The notes: a model not told the origin generated them from the sequence alone. A stretch of DNA of 64,000 bases from Psychromonas ossibalaenae ATCC BAA-1528 (GCF_000381745.1 NZ_KB906981.1:17279-81278); one strand, 5' to 3'. Shown: positions 1 to 9,181, numbered from the stretch's first letter. Translations and numbers: made by a program.

Positions 1-1051
1 CCTGGCAGAACTTGAGAGCAGTGAGTCAGTTGAGTCTTTATCTGAGCAGCCTGAATTAGAAAGACCGCTGGAAGAAGACATTACAGAACTTGATTTATCT
101 ACTTTAGAAGCGATTGAAGCTGAAACAGACGAGCTGAATGACTTAGATACTGATCTTCAGGAGGAGCTGTCTGAGCTTGATTTATCTGCTATAGAAACGA
201 TTGAACCTGAAGCTGGTGAGCTGAATGATTTAAATCCGGATCTTCAGGAAGAGTTACCTGAGCTTGATTTATCTACTTTAGAAGCGATTCAAGCTGAAAC
301 AGATGAGCGGAATGATTTAGATACTGATCTTCAGGAAGAGCTGTCTGAGCTTGATTTATCTTCTTTAGAAACAATTGAACCAGAAACAGATGAGCTGAAT
401 GATTTAAATGCAGGTCTGCAGCAGGAGCTCGGTGAACTTGATTTATCTGTTTTAGAAACGGTTGAACCTGAGTTTGATTTATCGGCTTTAGATACTTTAG
501 AGTCGCTTGATGGAGAATCTTCGTTAGATGAACAGCAGTCTGATGATGAATTAACATTGGACCTTGATGATGAATTTGATCTTTCGGCACTGGATGGATT
601 AGCACAGGAAAGCGGCTTTAAACCAACTCCATTAGCTGAGTTTGAAGCTGAACAGGAAGCGCTAGAGCAGACTGAACATGATATGTTAGCAAAACAATTA
701 AGTGATGTTGCTTTTAAGTCTGATGCGCCGCTGCCGAAAATTGATGCTGAAAGCAGTGACTTTATTGATATTGAGACTTTATTGGAAAACAGCGAAGGTT
801 ACAATAAGGATGAACCTTACGCTGAGTTAGATCTAGATCTTGGTTTAGATGAATTCCCAGATGTAGTTAATTCTGGGGAAAGCGTAGATATTGATGATGA
901 TGAAAATGGAATAGGAGCTCAGTTAGATCTGGCCCGTGCTTATCTCGAGATAGACGATAAAGAAGGTGCCAAAGAAATTCTTCTGTCAGTACTGGAAGAC
1001 AGTAACGGTACACAGAGAAAAGAGATAGATAAATTATTAAGTCGATTATAA
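1..1051 (+). CDS. fimV: FimV-family peptidoglycan-binding protein, C-terminal part (5' end outside window)
   Basis: The open frame enters from the left edge (first full codon at position 2) and ends at TAA 1049-1051, so only the C-terminal 349 residues are visible. It is very acidic and low in complexity, rich in Glu, Asp, Leu and Ser, and contains a 29-residue tandem repeat. The last 45 residues form the compact FimV C-terminal helical domain (GAQLDLARAYLEIDDKEGA, then a helix ending KLLSRL), which is the diagnostic part. FimV/TspA proteins are inner-membrane, LysM-containing polar organisers of type IV pili and flagella; those N-terminal parts are not in view. In many relatives truA follows directly; here nagZ follows after a strong terminator. 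The family assignment rests on the C-terminal domain plus the acidic linker. Confidence 0.85.
   Translation, partial: LAELESSESVESLSEQPELERPLEEDITELDLSTLEAIEAETDELNDLDTDLQEELSELDLSAIETIEPEAGELNDLNPDLQEELPELDLSTLEAIQAETDERNDLDTDLQEELSELDLSSLETIEPETDELNDLNAGLQQELGELDLSVLETVEPEFDLSALDTLESLDGESSLDEQQSDDELTLDLDDEFDLSALDGLAQESGFKPTPLAEFEAEQEALEQTEHDMLAKQLSDVAFKSDAPLPKIDAESSDFIDIETLLENSEGYNKDEPYAELDLDLGLDEFPDVVNSGESVDIDDDENGIGAQLDLARAYLEIDDKEGAKEILLSVLEDSNGTQRKEIDKLLSRL
86..450 (+). repeat. 87-bp in-frame tandem repeat in fimV
   Basis: Four head-to-tail units start at 86, 173, 260 and 347, with a partial fifth from 434. Each unit encodes 29 residues beginning ELDLS and containing the pattern LN/DDL..DLQEEL. 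The spacing is exactly 87 bp and the copies differ by scattered substitutions, as expected for slippage or recombination inside an acidic linker. Confidence 0.9.
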
Positions 1052-1093
1052 ATATTTTCCAGTTAGACTAACTACTGAATTACATTTGAAATT

Positions 1094-1120
1094 AAAAAGC
1101 CGGCTTTTGCTGGTTTTTTT
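1094..1120 (+). terminator. Rho-independent terminator after fimV
   Basis: An 11-bp stem containing GCCGGC, closed by a TTTT loop and followed by a run of T (to 1120), begins 43 bases after the fimV stop codon. Confidence 0.85.
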
Positions 1121-1144
1121 ATAGACAGACATAAGAGAAAAACA

Positions 1145-2158
1145 ATGAGACCGTTAATTTTAGACGTACAGGGGTATCTGCTAGATTCTGAGGAAAAAGA
1201 GATGTTAGCTCACCCTCTGGTTGCAGGCATCATTTTATTCACACGCAATTTTGCAGATATTAATCAGTTAAAAGATCTGGTTAAAGAGATTCGCTATTAT
1301 GCAGGTAATGATATTTTAATAGCCGTAGATCATGAAGGAGGAAGAGTACAGCGTTTCAGAGATGATTTTACCCTATTACCCTCGGCAGGCTCCCTATTAG
1401 AATTGAATGATCTTAATACAGCAGAACAGTTAGCTTTCAGTAGTGCCTGGGTAATGGCCGCTGAATTAACTGCATGTGATATAGATTTAAGTTTTGCCCC
1501 TGTCCTGGACATTAATGGTATCTCTGATGTGATTCAAAATCGCGCATTTTCCAGCCGGCCTGATCAAGTTATTCAATTATCCCGGGCCTATATAACTGGA
1601 ATGAAAACTGCCGGTATGTGTTCAACAGGCAAACACTTTCCCGGACACGGTAGTGTTAAAGCAGATTCCCATATTGCATTACCATCAGATAACCGCAGCA
1701 AAGCCGAGATATTTAGTAGTGATATATTACCTTTTAGTGAACTGATTACTGAACGTTTATTAGATGCGGTTATGCCGTCACATGTTGTTTATCCGCACTG
1801 TGATGCTCAACCTGCAGGATTTTCAAGCTACTGGCTTCAGGATATACTGCGTAAGAAGCTTAATTTTAACGGCGTTATTATCAGCGATGATCTGTCAATG
1901 CACGGAGCAAGTTTTGCCGGCAATCATCTAAGCCGTGCCGAAGCTGCGCTTAATGCTGGTTGTGATCTTCTGCTGGCATGCAATGATAGAGATGCTGCAG
2001 TTATGCTGCTTGATAATTTAAAAGTACCTGCCGCAGGCGGTAACGAAGTGATCCGTAAGTTACAATATGTTAAAAACCGTATTAAGTTACCGTTGAAAAA
2101 CAATCCGATCTGGTTAGAAAATCAGCAAAAGCTGCTGCAGTTTGCTGAGCGGATCTAA
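1145..2158 (+). CDS. nagZ: Beta-N-acetylhexosaminidase NagZ (GH3)
   Basis: This is a cytoplasmic glycosidase of cell-wall recycling that removes GlcNAc from GlcNAc-1,6-anhydromuramyl peptides; in enterobacteria its products also influence AmpC induction. The 337 residues equal the usual NagZ length and form a single GH3 barrel. The motif KHFPGHGSV starts at residue 163 and SDDLSM supplies the catalytic Asp at about 248, the same number as in E. coli. The substrate-loop His follows KADSH. The ATG is preceded by an AGAGAA stretch. It lies upstream of ycfP and ndh on the same strand, as in E. coli, with about 100 bp to ycfP, so co-transcription is possible but not shown. Confidence 0.95.
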   Translation: MRPLILDVQGYLLDSEEKEMLAHPLVAGIILFTRNFADINQLKDLVKEIRYYAGNDILIAVDHEGGRVQRFRDDFTLLPSAGSLLELNDLNTAEQLAFSSAWVMAAELTACDIDLSFAPVLDINGISDVIQNRAFSSRPDQVIQLSRAYITGMKTAGMCSTGKHFPGHGSVKADSHIALPSDNRSKAEIFSSDILPFSELITERLLDAVMPSHVVYPHCDAQPAGFSSYWLQDILRKKLNFNGVIISDDLSMHGASFAGNHLSRAEAALNAGCDLLLACNDRDAAVMLLDNLKVPAAGGNEVIRKLQYVKNRIKLPLKNNPIWLENQQKLLQFAERI

Positions 2159-2259
2159 TTAGTCGCCTGCAGCGCTTGCACTATAGATGAAATCCCATAA
2201 ACTTAACTATATGAAATATCGCTAAATTTACGACTAGAAGAAAAAGGCGGGAACAACAA

Positions 2260-2802
2260 ATGATCATTTATCTGCATGGTTTCGACGCAACAAGCCCAGG
2301 TAACCACGAAAAAGTGATGCAATTAAAGTTTATAGATGATGATGTTCGTTTTGTTCATTACAGCACTATTCATCCTAAACTTGATATGAGTCATATATTA
2401 AAAGAAGTTCATAAACACATCCAAAGCAGTGAGGACAAAACACCGCTAATATGCGGAGTTGGTCTGGGCGGTTTCTGGAGTGAACGCATCGGTTTCTTAT
2501 GCGGTATTAAACAGGTCATCTTCAATCCGAACCTGCATCCGGAAGACAATATGGTCGGAAAAATTGAATGGCCGGAAGAGTATTTAGATATTGAGACTAA
2601 GTGTGTCAATGATTTTAGAAAGAAAAATACAAGTAAATGCCTGTGTATTCTTTCTACATCTGATGATGTTATTGATTCCGATGAAAGTGATCATGAATTA
2701 TCTGAATATTATCAAATCGTCTTTGATGACCAGCAGGGTCACAAGTTTCGCGATATCTCACACCACCTGCAGACAATCAAACAGTTTAAATCCGCACAAT
2801 AA
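2260..2802 (+). CDS. ycfP: YcfP family protein (UPF0227), alpha/beta-hydrolase-like
   Basis: A 180-residue protein of the YcfP/UPF0227 family. The N-terminus [18 protein letters not shown] resembles the oxyanion segment of an alpha/beta hydrolase, and [14 protein letters not shown] resembles a nucleophile elbow in which the usual Ser is replaced (GVGLGG). The fold is therefore hydrolase-like, but activity is unproven in the family. The start is supported by the upstream AAGGCGGGAA. The nagZ-ycfP-ndh order matches E. coli. A terminator follows the gene. Confidence 0.9.
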   Translation: MIIYLHGFDATSPGNHEKVMQLKFIDDDVRFVHYSTIHPKLDMSHILKEVHKHIQSSEDKTPLICGVGLGGFWSERIGFLCGIKQVIFNPNLHPEDNMVGKIEWPEEYLDIETKCVNDFRKKNTSKCLCILSTSDDVIDSDESDHELSEYYQIVFDDQQGHKFRDISHHLQTIKQFKSAQ

Positions 2803-2812
2803 TTGATTTTTA

Positions 2813-2834
2813 ACGGCAGCTGAGACTGCCGTTT
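2813..2834 (+). terminator. Terminator after ycfP
   Basis: A stem ACGGCAG / CTGCCGT is followed by TTT and begins 10 bases past the ycfP stop codon. The T-run is short, so this is moderately strong. Confidence 0.6.
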
Positions 2835-2926
2835 TACCTCCTTGTAATTAAATAACCTAATATCTACAAATTCATTAACAAAAGTAGTGATAATTCCTTA
2901 TATTTGTAATAAAGTTACACCGCTGT

Positions 2927-2940
2927 TTGATCTATGTCAA
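2927..2940. promoter_or_regulatory. FNR-like box upstream of ndh
   Basis: TTGATCTATGTCAA matches the FNR consensus TTGAT-N4-ATCAA at all but one position. It lies 84 bp before the ndh start codon. In E. coli, FNR represses ndh under anaerobiosis through upstream boxes, so both the site and the target agree. Confidence 0.55.
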
Positions 2941-3024
2941 AATGTAGTTCCATTACACCAGTGCTTCACTTTAATTTAGAGCTTTATTGTAATCGAATTA
3001 GTCATACAAATATTGAGGTTTATT

Positions 3025-4311
3025 ATGTGTAAAATTGTCATTGTAGGTGGTGGTGCCGGTGGTCTGGAGCTTGCGACTAAGCTGGGGAACAAATTAGGGC
3101 GTTCTAAAAAAGCACACGTAACCTTGGTTGATAAGAATCGAACGCATCTTTGGAAACCGCTGCTGCATGAGGTTGCTGCCGGTTCGATGGACGATGGTAT
3201 TGATGCATTAAGTTACCGTGCCCATGCTAAAAATCATGGCTTTAACTTTAAACTTGGAGCACTAGCTAATATTGACCGTGACAATAAATTAATACAGCTT
3301 GCAGAGCTGGTTGATGAAGACGGGACGCAGATATTGCCGGAGAGCAAGCTTAGCTATGACATTCTAGTCATGGCACTCGGCAGTATCAGTAATGACTTTA
3401 ATACAAAAGGTGTCCGTGACCACTGTATATTTTTAGACAGTCCGCAGCAGGCCAAAAAATTTCATCACCGTATGTTAAATAAATATCTACAGCTTGGTGT
3501 GCAGGAAACCAAGCAGGTTAGTGTTGCTATTGTGGGGGCAGGGGCAACCGGAGTAGAGCTCTCTGCTGAGTTGTTTAATTCACTTAAACAAGTTTCAAGT
3601 TATGGTTTTGAACATATCAGCAGTGACGACTTAAAAGTAAGCCTGGTTGAAGCAGGTGAAAAAATATTACCTGCACTGCCGCTGCGCATCTCAAGCTCAG
3701 CTCATCAAGAGTTATCAAAGCTGGGGGTTGATGTGCGCACCAGAACAATGGTGACTGAAGCCACTGAGCAGGGGTTACTGACAAAAGACGGTGAATTAAT
3801 TAAGGCGGATTTAATTGTCTGGGCTGCTGGTATTAAAGCACCTGATTTTATGAAAGATATTGCCGGATTAGAAACAAACCGTTCTAACCAGTTAGTTGTG
3901 AAATCAACGCTGCAGACTTCATTAGATGACTGCATTTATGCCATCGGTGACTGTGCCAGCTGCGCATTACCGGAGGGGGGATTTGTGCCGCCCCGTGCTC
4001 AGTCAGCACATCAGATGGCATCACTGGTCGGAAAAAATATTATCGCTTCAATAAAGAATAAACCTTTAAGTGATTATAAATATACCGATTACGGTTCATT
4101 AGTTTCATTAAGTAACTACAGCACAGTCGGAAGTTTGATGGGTAATTTAATGAAAGGATCAATGATGATAGAAGGGCGTCTAGCACGTATTGTTTATATC
4201 TCATTGTACCGCATGCATCAGATTGCACTGCATGGGTATTTCCGTACCGCGTTAATCACTTTAGTAGAACGTATTAACCGTGTTTTACGTCCGCGTTTGA
4301 AGCTGCACTAG
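3025..4311 (+). CDS. ndh: NADH dehydrogenase type II (NDH-2)
   Basis: A single-subunit, non-proton-pumping flavoenzyme that passes electrons from NADH to quinone at the inner face of the inner membrane. The first Rossmann motif is [19 protein letters not shown] at the N-terminus (FAD). A second, [17 protein letters not shown], near residue 170 binds [12 protein letters not shown] around residue 305 is the FAD-binding GD motif. The C-terminal basic amphipathic segment fits membrane attachment. I chose the ATG at 3025, with GAGG six bases upstream, over a TTG at 3013, giving 428 residues. The gene has its own long upstream region with an FNR-like box and is followed by a hairpin, so it is probably monocistronic. 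Confidence 0.95.
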   Translation: MCKIVIVGGGAGGLELATKLGNKLGRSKKAHVTLVDKNRTHLWKPLLHEVAAGSMDDGIDALSYRAHAKNHGFNFKLGALANIDRDNKLIQLAELVDEDGTQILPESKLSYDILVMALGSISNDFNTKGVRDHCIFLDSPQQAKKFHHRMLNKYLQLGVQETKQVSVAIVGAGATGVELSAELFNSLKQVSSYGFEHISSDDLKVSLVEAGEKILPALPLRISSSAHQELSKLGVDVRTRTMVTEATEQGLLTKDGELIKADLIVWAAGIKAPDFMKDIAGLETNRSNQLVVKSTLQTSLDDCIYAIGDCASCALPEGGFVPPRAQSAHQMASLVGKNIIASIKNKPLSDYKYTDYGSLVSLSNYSTVGSLMGNLMKGSMMIEGRLARIVYISLYRMHQIALHGYFRTALITLVERINRVLRPRLKLH

Positions 4312-4320
4312 CCATAGTGC

Positions 4321-4362
4321 ATAAATGACTTGAACTGCAGTGTGCCTTTTCAAGTCATTTAT
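4321..4362. terminator. Hairpin terminator between convergent ndh and the DUF2919 gene
   Basis: A 14-bp perfect stem (ATAAATGACTTGAA with its complement at 4349-4362) encloses a 14-base loop. The plus strand continues with T-rich sequence. It begins 9 bases after the ndh stop codon. Confidence 0.65.
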
Positions 4363-4375
4363 TTTCTATAATCAG

Positions 4376-4837
4376 TTAAATAGTGCGGACAAAGCAGTCT
4401 TTTAAATGTTTGCTTCTACAGCAGTACAGCAGCAGCCAGAGTGCAAAAACTAACTGTATAGATGCCGCCAGTGAATATTGAAAATTGTTCAGCAGCAGGT
4501 AATAAAACTGCAAGCCTAAATCGGTTAATATGCTTAATAATAGAAACACATAACCCGTCTGCCATAATTTTGAAATAATTCTGTTTTTATCATGATCTCT
4601 GCCCGATAAAATAAACAGGGTCACCGCAACTGCTCCTGAAGCCAGCCCTGAATAAAAATGAATTTTATCAGGGTAGAACATGGCTAACAGTTTTTCACCC
4701 TCATTACGCGAAACCACGGAAATAATTAACAATCCCCAGGTTCTTGCCAAAAACAATAAAGCCAGATAAAAAAACGGCGGTGGTTTTAAATTACCTGACT
4801 GGGTATAGTGCTGAAGTGGATAAAGTCTGATACTCAT
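4376..4837 (-). CDS. DUF2919 family inner-membrane protein (YfeZ-like)
   Basis: A 153-residue integral membrane protein with about four hydrophobic segments (roughly residues 22-42, 61-78, 91-113 and 118-137). The N-terminal segment containing LKPPPFFYLALLFLARTW is typical of the DUF2919/YfeZ family, whose function is unknown. It is downstream of sppA on the same strand but separated by a clear terminator, so it may have its own promoter or depend on read-through. No enzymatic motif is visible. Confidence 0.7.
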   Translation of the reverse strand: MSIRLYPLQHYTQSGNLKPPPFFYLALLFLARTWGLLIISVVSRNEGEKLLAMFYPDKIHFYSGLASGAVAVTLFILSGRDHDKNRIISKLWQTGYVFLLLSILTDLGLQFYYLLLNNFQYSLAASIQLVFALWLLLYCCRSKHLKDCFVRTI

Positions 4838-4852
4838 TGTTCTACCGTATGT

Positions 4853-4874
4853 AAAAAGAGGGCCGCAGCCCTCT
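4853..4874 (-). terminator. Terminator after sppA
   Basis: On the minus strand, GAGGGC-TGCG-GCCCTC is followed by TTTTT. It lies just downstream of the sppA stop codon and upstream of the DUF2919 gene. Confidence 0.85.
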
Positions 4875-4898
4875 GATAATTATGTCGAGCATCACATA

Positions 4899-6749
4899 TT
4901 ACTTGATAATACACATAGGGCAATAAGCATAACGTCCCTGCGGATCATTAAACTTGGTAAATACTGCCGCCTGCGACTGTAAAGAGTCCAAGGTTTCTAA
5001 AATAGTCGGGTTAAGCTGTAGACTTTTTCCAAGCTGCTGTACATTGCTGCTGAACATTTCATTAATAAACTGCTGTTTGGCAGACACCGCCGGTGTAATT
5101 ACTTTTATGTCATACTGCTTCAGATCTGCAAGTACTGCCGCTTCATTTATTGCATCCTGCAGACCGCCTATCTTATCAACAAGTCCTAGATTTTGTGCAT
5201 CACTGCCTGTCCATACACGTCCCTGGGCAACTTTATTAACTTCAGCGACTGTCATGCCTCGACCTTCACTGACGACGGTTAAAAACTGCTGATAGCCATG
5301 CTCAATACCCAGCTGAATAATTTCTCCAAGCTCTGGATTTAATGCCCGGGTGGGATTTAATGTTGATAACTCGGTTGTGCCGACACCGTCATTATAGATA
5401 CCGAACTTATTAAGCGCTTTATCTGCACTTGCAAACATGCCGAAGATACCAATAGAGCCTGTTAAGGTTGTGGGTGATGCGACAATAGAATCTGCTGCTG
5501 ATGCGATCCAGTAACCGCCTGAGGCAGTAACACTGCCCATGGATACAACTACTTTTTTATCCGCCTGTTTCAGCGCTAAAACCTGCTGTCGTATTTTTTC
5601 AGATGCAAAAGCGCTGCCGCCCGGAGTATCAAGACGAATAACAACCGCTTTAATATTTTTATTTTGCAGTGCGTTATCTAGTAATTTACTGAAGCTGACA
5701 CCGCCAATAGCCCCTACATCCTGGCTTCCGGCTAAAATTTCGCCGCTTCCATGAATTAAAGCAATCTGATTACTATTGCCTTTAGGAGAATATAATTTGG
5801 GAAGTGTAGACTGATAATTTGAGTAATCGACTAAGTTTAATTTATGTCCTGACAGGTCGGCGTTATCCTGAAGTTTACTGATAATTTCATAACGGTTATT
5901 AAGATGATCAACTAGACCTGCCTGCTGCGCATAAAGGGCCGCATCACCATCTACTTTTTTAAGTGCCGCCTTCAGCTCTTGTAATGAAGGGGATACAGAT
6001 TGTACGCTGATTAGACTGCTGTGACTTCTTTGCGTCACTACAGTATCGATATAATCTTTCCACAGTTGATTTAACCAGTGTTTGTTCGCCAGTTTGCTGG
6101 CCTTTGACATCTGGTTGTCTGTAAATGGTTCAACAAAAGATTTATAGGTACCAACTTTAAATACATGCGGGGTGATCAGCAGATTGTCTAATGCTTCTTT
6201 GAAATATAGGCGGTAGACAGAATAACCCTGGAGCAAAACCATACCTTGCGGATTAAGGTATATTTGATCCGCATAACTGGCTAATAAGTACTGTGCCTGG
6301 GAGTAGTTATCAGAAATAGCTGTCACTTTCTTACCGCTTGACTTAAAGTCATTAAGCGCTTTACCGATATCGGTGAGATGATTAATACTGGCACCGCTCA
6401 GGCTGTTTAATTCAAGTAAAATATCATTAATTTTCGGATCGTTCTGCGCATGGCGGATAGCCTGAATGACTTCGTCCACCTGATATTCTTTTATCTGCTG
6501 CTGTTCACCTGAAAGCATCTGGCTGGATAATTCTGCTGCAAAGTTAACTGGATTTTTCTGTTCGACAATTATACCGTTTAAATTAAGGTGAAGTGTTGAG
6601 TTATCTGAAATATGAATGGTCTGATCATCGACATTAAGCGCAACGACAATAATGGCAATAAGTACGATAAAAACGGCATTAATAATAAACAGACGTGTCA
6701 GATTAATTAATTTTGCCAGTGATTTTAACCAGGAGAAAAGTAATTTCAT
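4899..6749 (-). CDS. sppA: Signal peptide peptidase SppA, 67-kDa type
   Basis: A membrane-anchored serine protease that degrades cleaved signal peptides in the inner membrane. The 616 residues match the long, duplicated SppA of E. coli. An N-terminal transmembrane anchor covers about residues 20-38. The catalytic dyad is visible: Lys203 in GTYKSFVEPF in the N-terminal half, and Ser410 in SVTASGGYW in the C-terminal half. This is the Ser/Lys arrangement of family S49, with near-identical numbering to E. coli. The protein ends in a short CPMC-containing tail. It is monocistronic by its flanking terminators. A second S49 member, sohB, lies at 21470. Confidence 0.95.
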   Translation of the reverse strand: MKLLFSWLKSLAKLINLTRLFIINAVFIVLIAIIVVALNVDDQTIHISDNSTLHLNLNGIIVEQKNPVNFAAELSSQMLSGEQQQIKEYQVDEVIQAIRHAQNDPKINDILLELNSLSGASINHLTDIGKALNDFKSSGKKVTAISDNYSQAQYLLASYADQIYLNPQGMVLLQGYSVYRLYFKEALDNLLITPHVFKVGTYKSFVEPFTDNQMSKASKLANKHWLNQLWKDYIDTVVTQRSHSSLISVQSVSPSLQELKAALKKVDGDAALYAQQAGLVDHLNNRYEIISKLQDNADLSGHKLNLVDYSNYQSTLPKLYSPKGNSNQIALIHGSGEILAGSQDVGAIGGVSFSKLLDNALQNKNIKAVVIRLDTPGGSAFASEKIRQQVLALKQADKKVVVSMGSVTASGGYWIASAADSIVASPTTLTGSIGIFGMFASADKALNKFGIYNDGVGTTELSTLNPTRALNPELGEIIQLGIEHGYQQFLTVVSEGRGMTVAEVNKVAQGRVWTGSDAQNLGLVDKIGGLQDAINEAAVLADLKQYDIKVITPAVSAKQQFINEMFSSNVQQLGKSLQLNPTILETLDSLQSQAAVFTKFNDPQGRYAYCPMCIIK

Positions 6750-6771
6750 TGTGGTTCCTTAAACGGTGAAC

Positions 6772-6808
6772 AAAAAAAAGCACTGATATTTTCATATACA
6801 GTGCTTTA
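6772..6808 (-). terminator. Terminator after fabA
   Basis: On the minus strand, a stem AAAGCACTG / CAGTGCTTT is followed by a run of eight T. It lies between fabA and sppA and separates their transcripts. Confidence 0.85.
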
Positions 6809-6831
6809 TAGTTTAGTTTATTAAAGAGGGA

Positions 6832-7371
6832 TTAAAAACTAGACGTATCAACAAATAGACCTACTTTAAGATCTTCTGCGGTATAAATTACTTTACCGTC
6901 TACTTCTACAACACCGTCAGCAATACCCATAACCAGTTTACGCATAATTAAACGTTTCATTGTAATACGGTAGGTTACTTTTTTAGACGTTGGTAATACC
7001 TGACCGGTAAATTTAACATTACCTACACCTAGTGCGCGTCCTTTACCTGGACCACCGCTCCAGCCAAGGAAGAAGCCGACTAACTGCCACATTGCATCAA
7101 GGCCTAAACAGCCCGGCATTACCGGGTCACCCGGGAAATGACATTCGAAGAACCATAATGCTTTATCAATATCTAATTCAGCAACTAGTTCGCCTTTACC
7201 GTGCTCACCGCCGTCTTCTGTGATGGTGATGATTCGATCTAACATCAGCATGTTATCAACAGGCAGCTGGCAGTTACCTTCGCCAAATAGTTTACCTTGA
7301 CCACATAATACTAATTCTTCTTTCGAGTAAGAGTTTTTACCCAACTCTTTTTGGGATACAGTTTTCGTCAT
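6832..7371 (-). CDS. fabA: 3-hydroxydecanoyl-[ACP] dehydratase/isomerase FabA
   Basis: A bifunctional hotdog-fold enzyme that dehydrates 3-hydroxydecanoyl-ACP and isomerises trans-2- to cis-3-decenoyl-ACP. It is the entry point to unsaturated fatty acids and hence membrane fluidity in the cold. [19 protein letters not shown] carries the active-site His (78) and Asp (92) with the same 14-residue spacing as E. coli His70/Asp84. The C-terminal [11 protein letters not shown] is also typical. I prefer the ATG at 7371; an in-frame GTG two codons upstream (7377) is closer to the weak AAGA ribosome site. An inverted repeat lies in the 5' region. fabA follows the LonH gene as in E. coli. Confidence 0.95.
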   Translation of the reverse strand: MTKTVSQKELGKNSYSKEELVLCGQGKLFGEGNCQLPVDNMLMLDRIITITEDGGEHGKGELVAELDIDKALWFFECHFPGDPVMPGCLGLDAMWQLVGFFLGWSGGPGKGRALGVGNVKFTGQVLPTSKKVTYRITMKRLIMRKLVMGIADGVVEVDGKVIYTAEDLKVGLFVDTSSF

Positions 7372-7406
7372 AGTCACTTATCTTGTAAATTTGAAACTTG
7401 CGAGGT

Positions 7407-7429
7407 ATTTCAGGTAAATAGCCTGAAAT
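7407..7429. promoter_or_regulatory. Inverted repeat in the fabA leader
   Basis: Perfect 8-bp arms ATTTCAGG and CCTGAAAT flank a 7-base spacer, between the LonH stop codon and fabA. No T-run follows on the minus strand, so an operator (for a FabR- or FadR-like regulator) or a leader hairpin fits better than a terminator. It does not match the FabR consensus I remember. Confidence 0.4.
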
Positions 7430-7495
7430 GCCGATAATAAATTAAGTGCGCATACTCTATATGACAGGGTACTAACAATCAACTTTATTAAATAT

Positions 7496-9181
7496 TTACC
7501 TGAACAAGTGTAACAATTTGTGCAATAAACCCGCTTCGTGCGTGTCGTTTTCTTCTTTATGCAGATCTTCAATACGTTTATTGATGATTTCTATCACTTT
7601 ATTAAAGGACTGATTCATTGCAAGCGGGAATGCTTCCCGGCAGTGATCAATGCCGTAAATATTTATTTTCTTATTACGTATTAACTCGATAGTGCTTATA
7701 TCTAAGGTGAGGTTAATCTGATTGGCTTTAGGCATCATAATAGTGACCGGTTCAGTCAATAAACCTAACTCAAATAAACGTGTTACTGACTGAATTTTCT
7801 GATTAATACCGCCGATTGCCAGAACATTACCGTGCTGATCTAATGCGCCGGTCACAAACAGGCTCTGCTTAATTGCAGTATGCGAGTAACAGGAAATAAC
7901 CGCTAACAGAATGGCCAGTGAAGCGCTGTCTCCGTCACTTTCCTGATAAGACTGTTCAAAGACTACATTACAGGATAAAGGGAAATTCGGGATATGAGTG
8001 AAAAAATGGTTCAGATAACCCTGTACAATTAACGTGCTCTTGGCATGAATGTTACCAGCAAGTTCCACTTTACGTTCAACGTCAACAACTTCGCCGTCAC
8101 CAACCATATCACTCGCTGAAACTCTGAATATTTCTCCGAATTCAGTGGGGTAACCCATTAGCTCAACAACAGATAAACCGTTTATCTGGCCTATTTCAAA
8201 ACCCTGCAGCTGAATTTTCAGCTGCTTTTCGAGTAGAGCTTGGTCGCTGAAGTTTTGTGCCAGAGACTGAGCTTGAACCTGTACATCGAGTACCTGCTGC
8301 AGATGTGATGCATTAAGCACGCTCTGCTGCGGATTAAACAGCTGCGCGTAACGTATTACACTTTCAATTATTTCCGGTGAAAAAAGAACTTTCTTCTGAT
8401 GCTCGCATTTTGCAGCTAGATGATGGAATAACAGCGTCATTGCTTCTGCAGATAACTCAGGTAAGGAGAATTGTTTAATAAGTTTATTACAGTAGCTGCG
8501 GAGAAGCTGAATATTGGTATCAGTGGTTTTAACATCACTGGAAAGCTCTGCAAACAGTGAGCCTACTTGACTGTATTCCGGATCAATTTGTGCCAGCTCA
8601 TCAAGCTGATATCTATTGGCGACTAAAATAATTTTAGTATCAACCTGAGACAACGGCTCCGCCGGGTATTTTCCTTTTAATTTGTCGCCATTTACAGCTG
8701 AAGTTGCCGGCAGTTTGCGGCTGATTAAAAAGGCCTTTAACAGAAACCATAAACTCGGCTGTGCAAGCAGCGGGCTTATATGCAGGATCAGGCAGCCGTT
8801 ATTATATTTATATATTTCACCTTGATGAAAGTCGATAACATGGTTTTCTTTCTCGTTTAAACGGCCGAATAGCGTCTGATGATCGTAGTTTAACAGTGCC
8901 TGCTGCGGGTAGTCTAAACCGTTTGATGCGCAGATCACTTCGGTAGCCGCCTGCCAGTAACGGGCATTAAATATCAGCAGCGGCTGAGGAAGCTGAATAA
9001 AGTGTTTAACGATTTGTGAAGCCAGCGGGTAAAGTGCTAACCAGTCCAGCTCCTGGTCCGGTTGTGATAACTGGGTAAGAAAATCCGGAGCGCACTGCTC
9101 TGCAGAGAGAGGAATAAGCGGTGCGGCAGCTGAGTCGTTAACAGGTAATTTACTGCTGGATACTGATTGATTTATTGACAA
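7496..9181 (-). CDS. lonH: LonH/YcbZ-type S16 protease with degenerate ATPase region
   Basis: A 561-residue relative of E. coli YcbZ (LonH), encoded directly upstream of fabA as in E. coli. The C-terminal third is a Lon (S16) proteolytic domain. The catalytic Ser419 sits in ESDGDSASLA and Lys462 in AIGGINQKI; the 43-residue spacing equals that of E. coli Lon (679/722). The N-terminal two thirds have the position of an AAA+ module, but I see no Walker A motif (no GxxxxGK[ST]), so ATP-driven unfolding is doubtful. The start appears to be a TTG; there is no in-frame ATG nearby. Its substrates are unknown. Confidence 0.85.
   Translation of the reverse strand: MSINQSVSSSKLPVNDSAAAPLIPLSAEQCAPDFLTQLSQPDQELDWLALYPLASQIVKHFIQLPQPLLIFNARYWQAATEVICASNGLDYPQQALLNYDHQTLFGRLNEKENHVIDFHQGEIYKYNNGCLILHISPLLAQPSLWFLLKAFLISRKLPATSAVNGDKLKGKYPAEPLSQVDTKIILVANRYQLDELAQIDPEYSQVGSLFAELSSDVKTTDTNIQLLRSYCNKLIKQFSLPELSAEAMTLLFHHLAAKCEHQKKVLFSPEIIESVIRYAQLFNPQQSVLNASHLQQVLDVQVQAQSLAQNFSDQALLEKQLKIQLQGFEIGQINGLSVVELMGYPTEFGEIFRVSASDMVGDGEVVDVERKVELAGNIHAKSTLIVQGYLNHFFTHIPNFPLSCNVVFEQSYQESDGDSASLAILLAVISCYSHTAIKQSLFVTGALDQHGNVLAIGGINQKIQSVTRLFELGLLTEPVTIMMPKANQINLTLDISTIELIRNKKINIYGIDHCREAFPLAMNQSFNKVIEIINKRIEDLHKEENDTHEAGLLHKLLHLFR

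Noticed and set aside
86-450. Regular repeats that could suggest a CRISPR array
   Set aside because: Units are directly adjacent, in frame with fimV and without unique spacers.
273-605. A 110-codon open frame on the minus strand
   Set aside because: It is the mirror of the repetitive, acidic fimV coding sequence, and its Leu/His/Gln/Pro-rich product is what such antisense reading gives.
3013-3024. TTG start extending ndh by four codons
   Set aside because: The ATG at 3025 has GAGG at ideal spacing and matches family N-termini.
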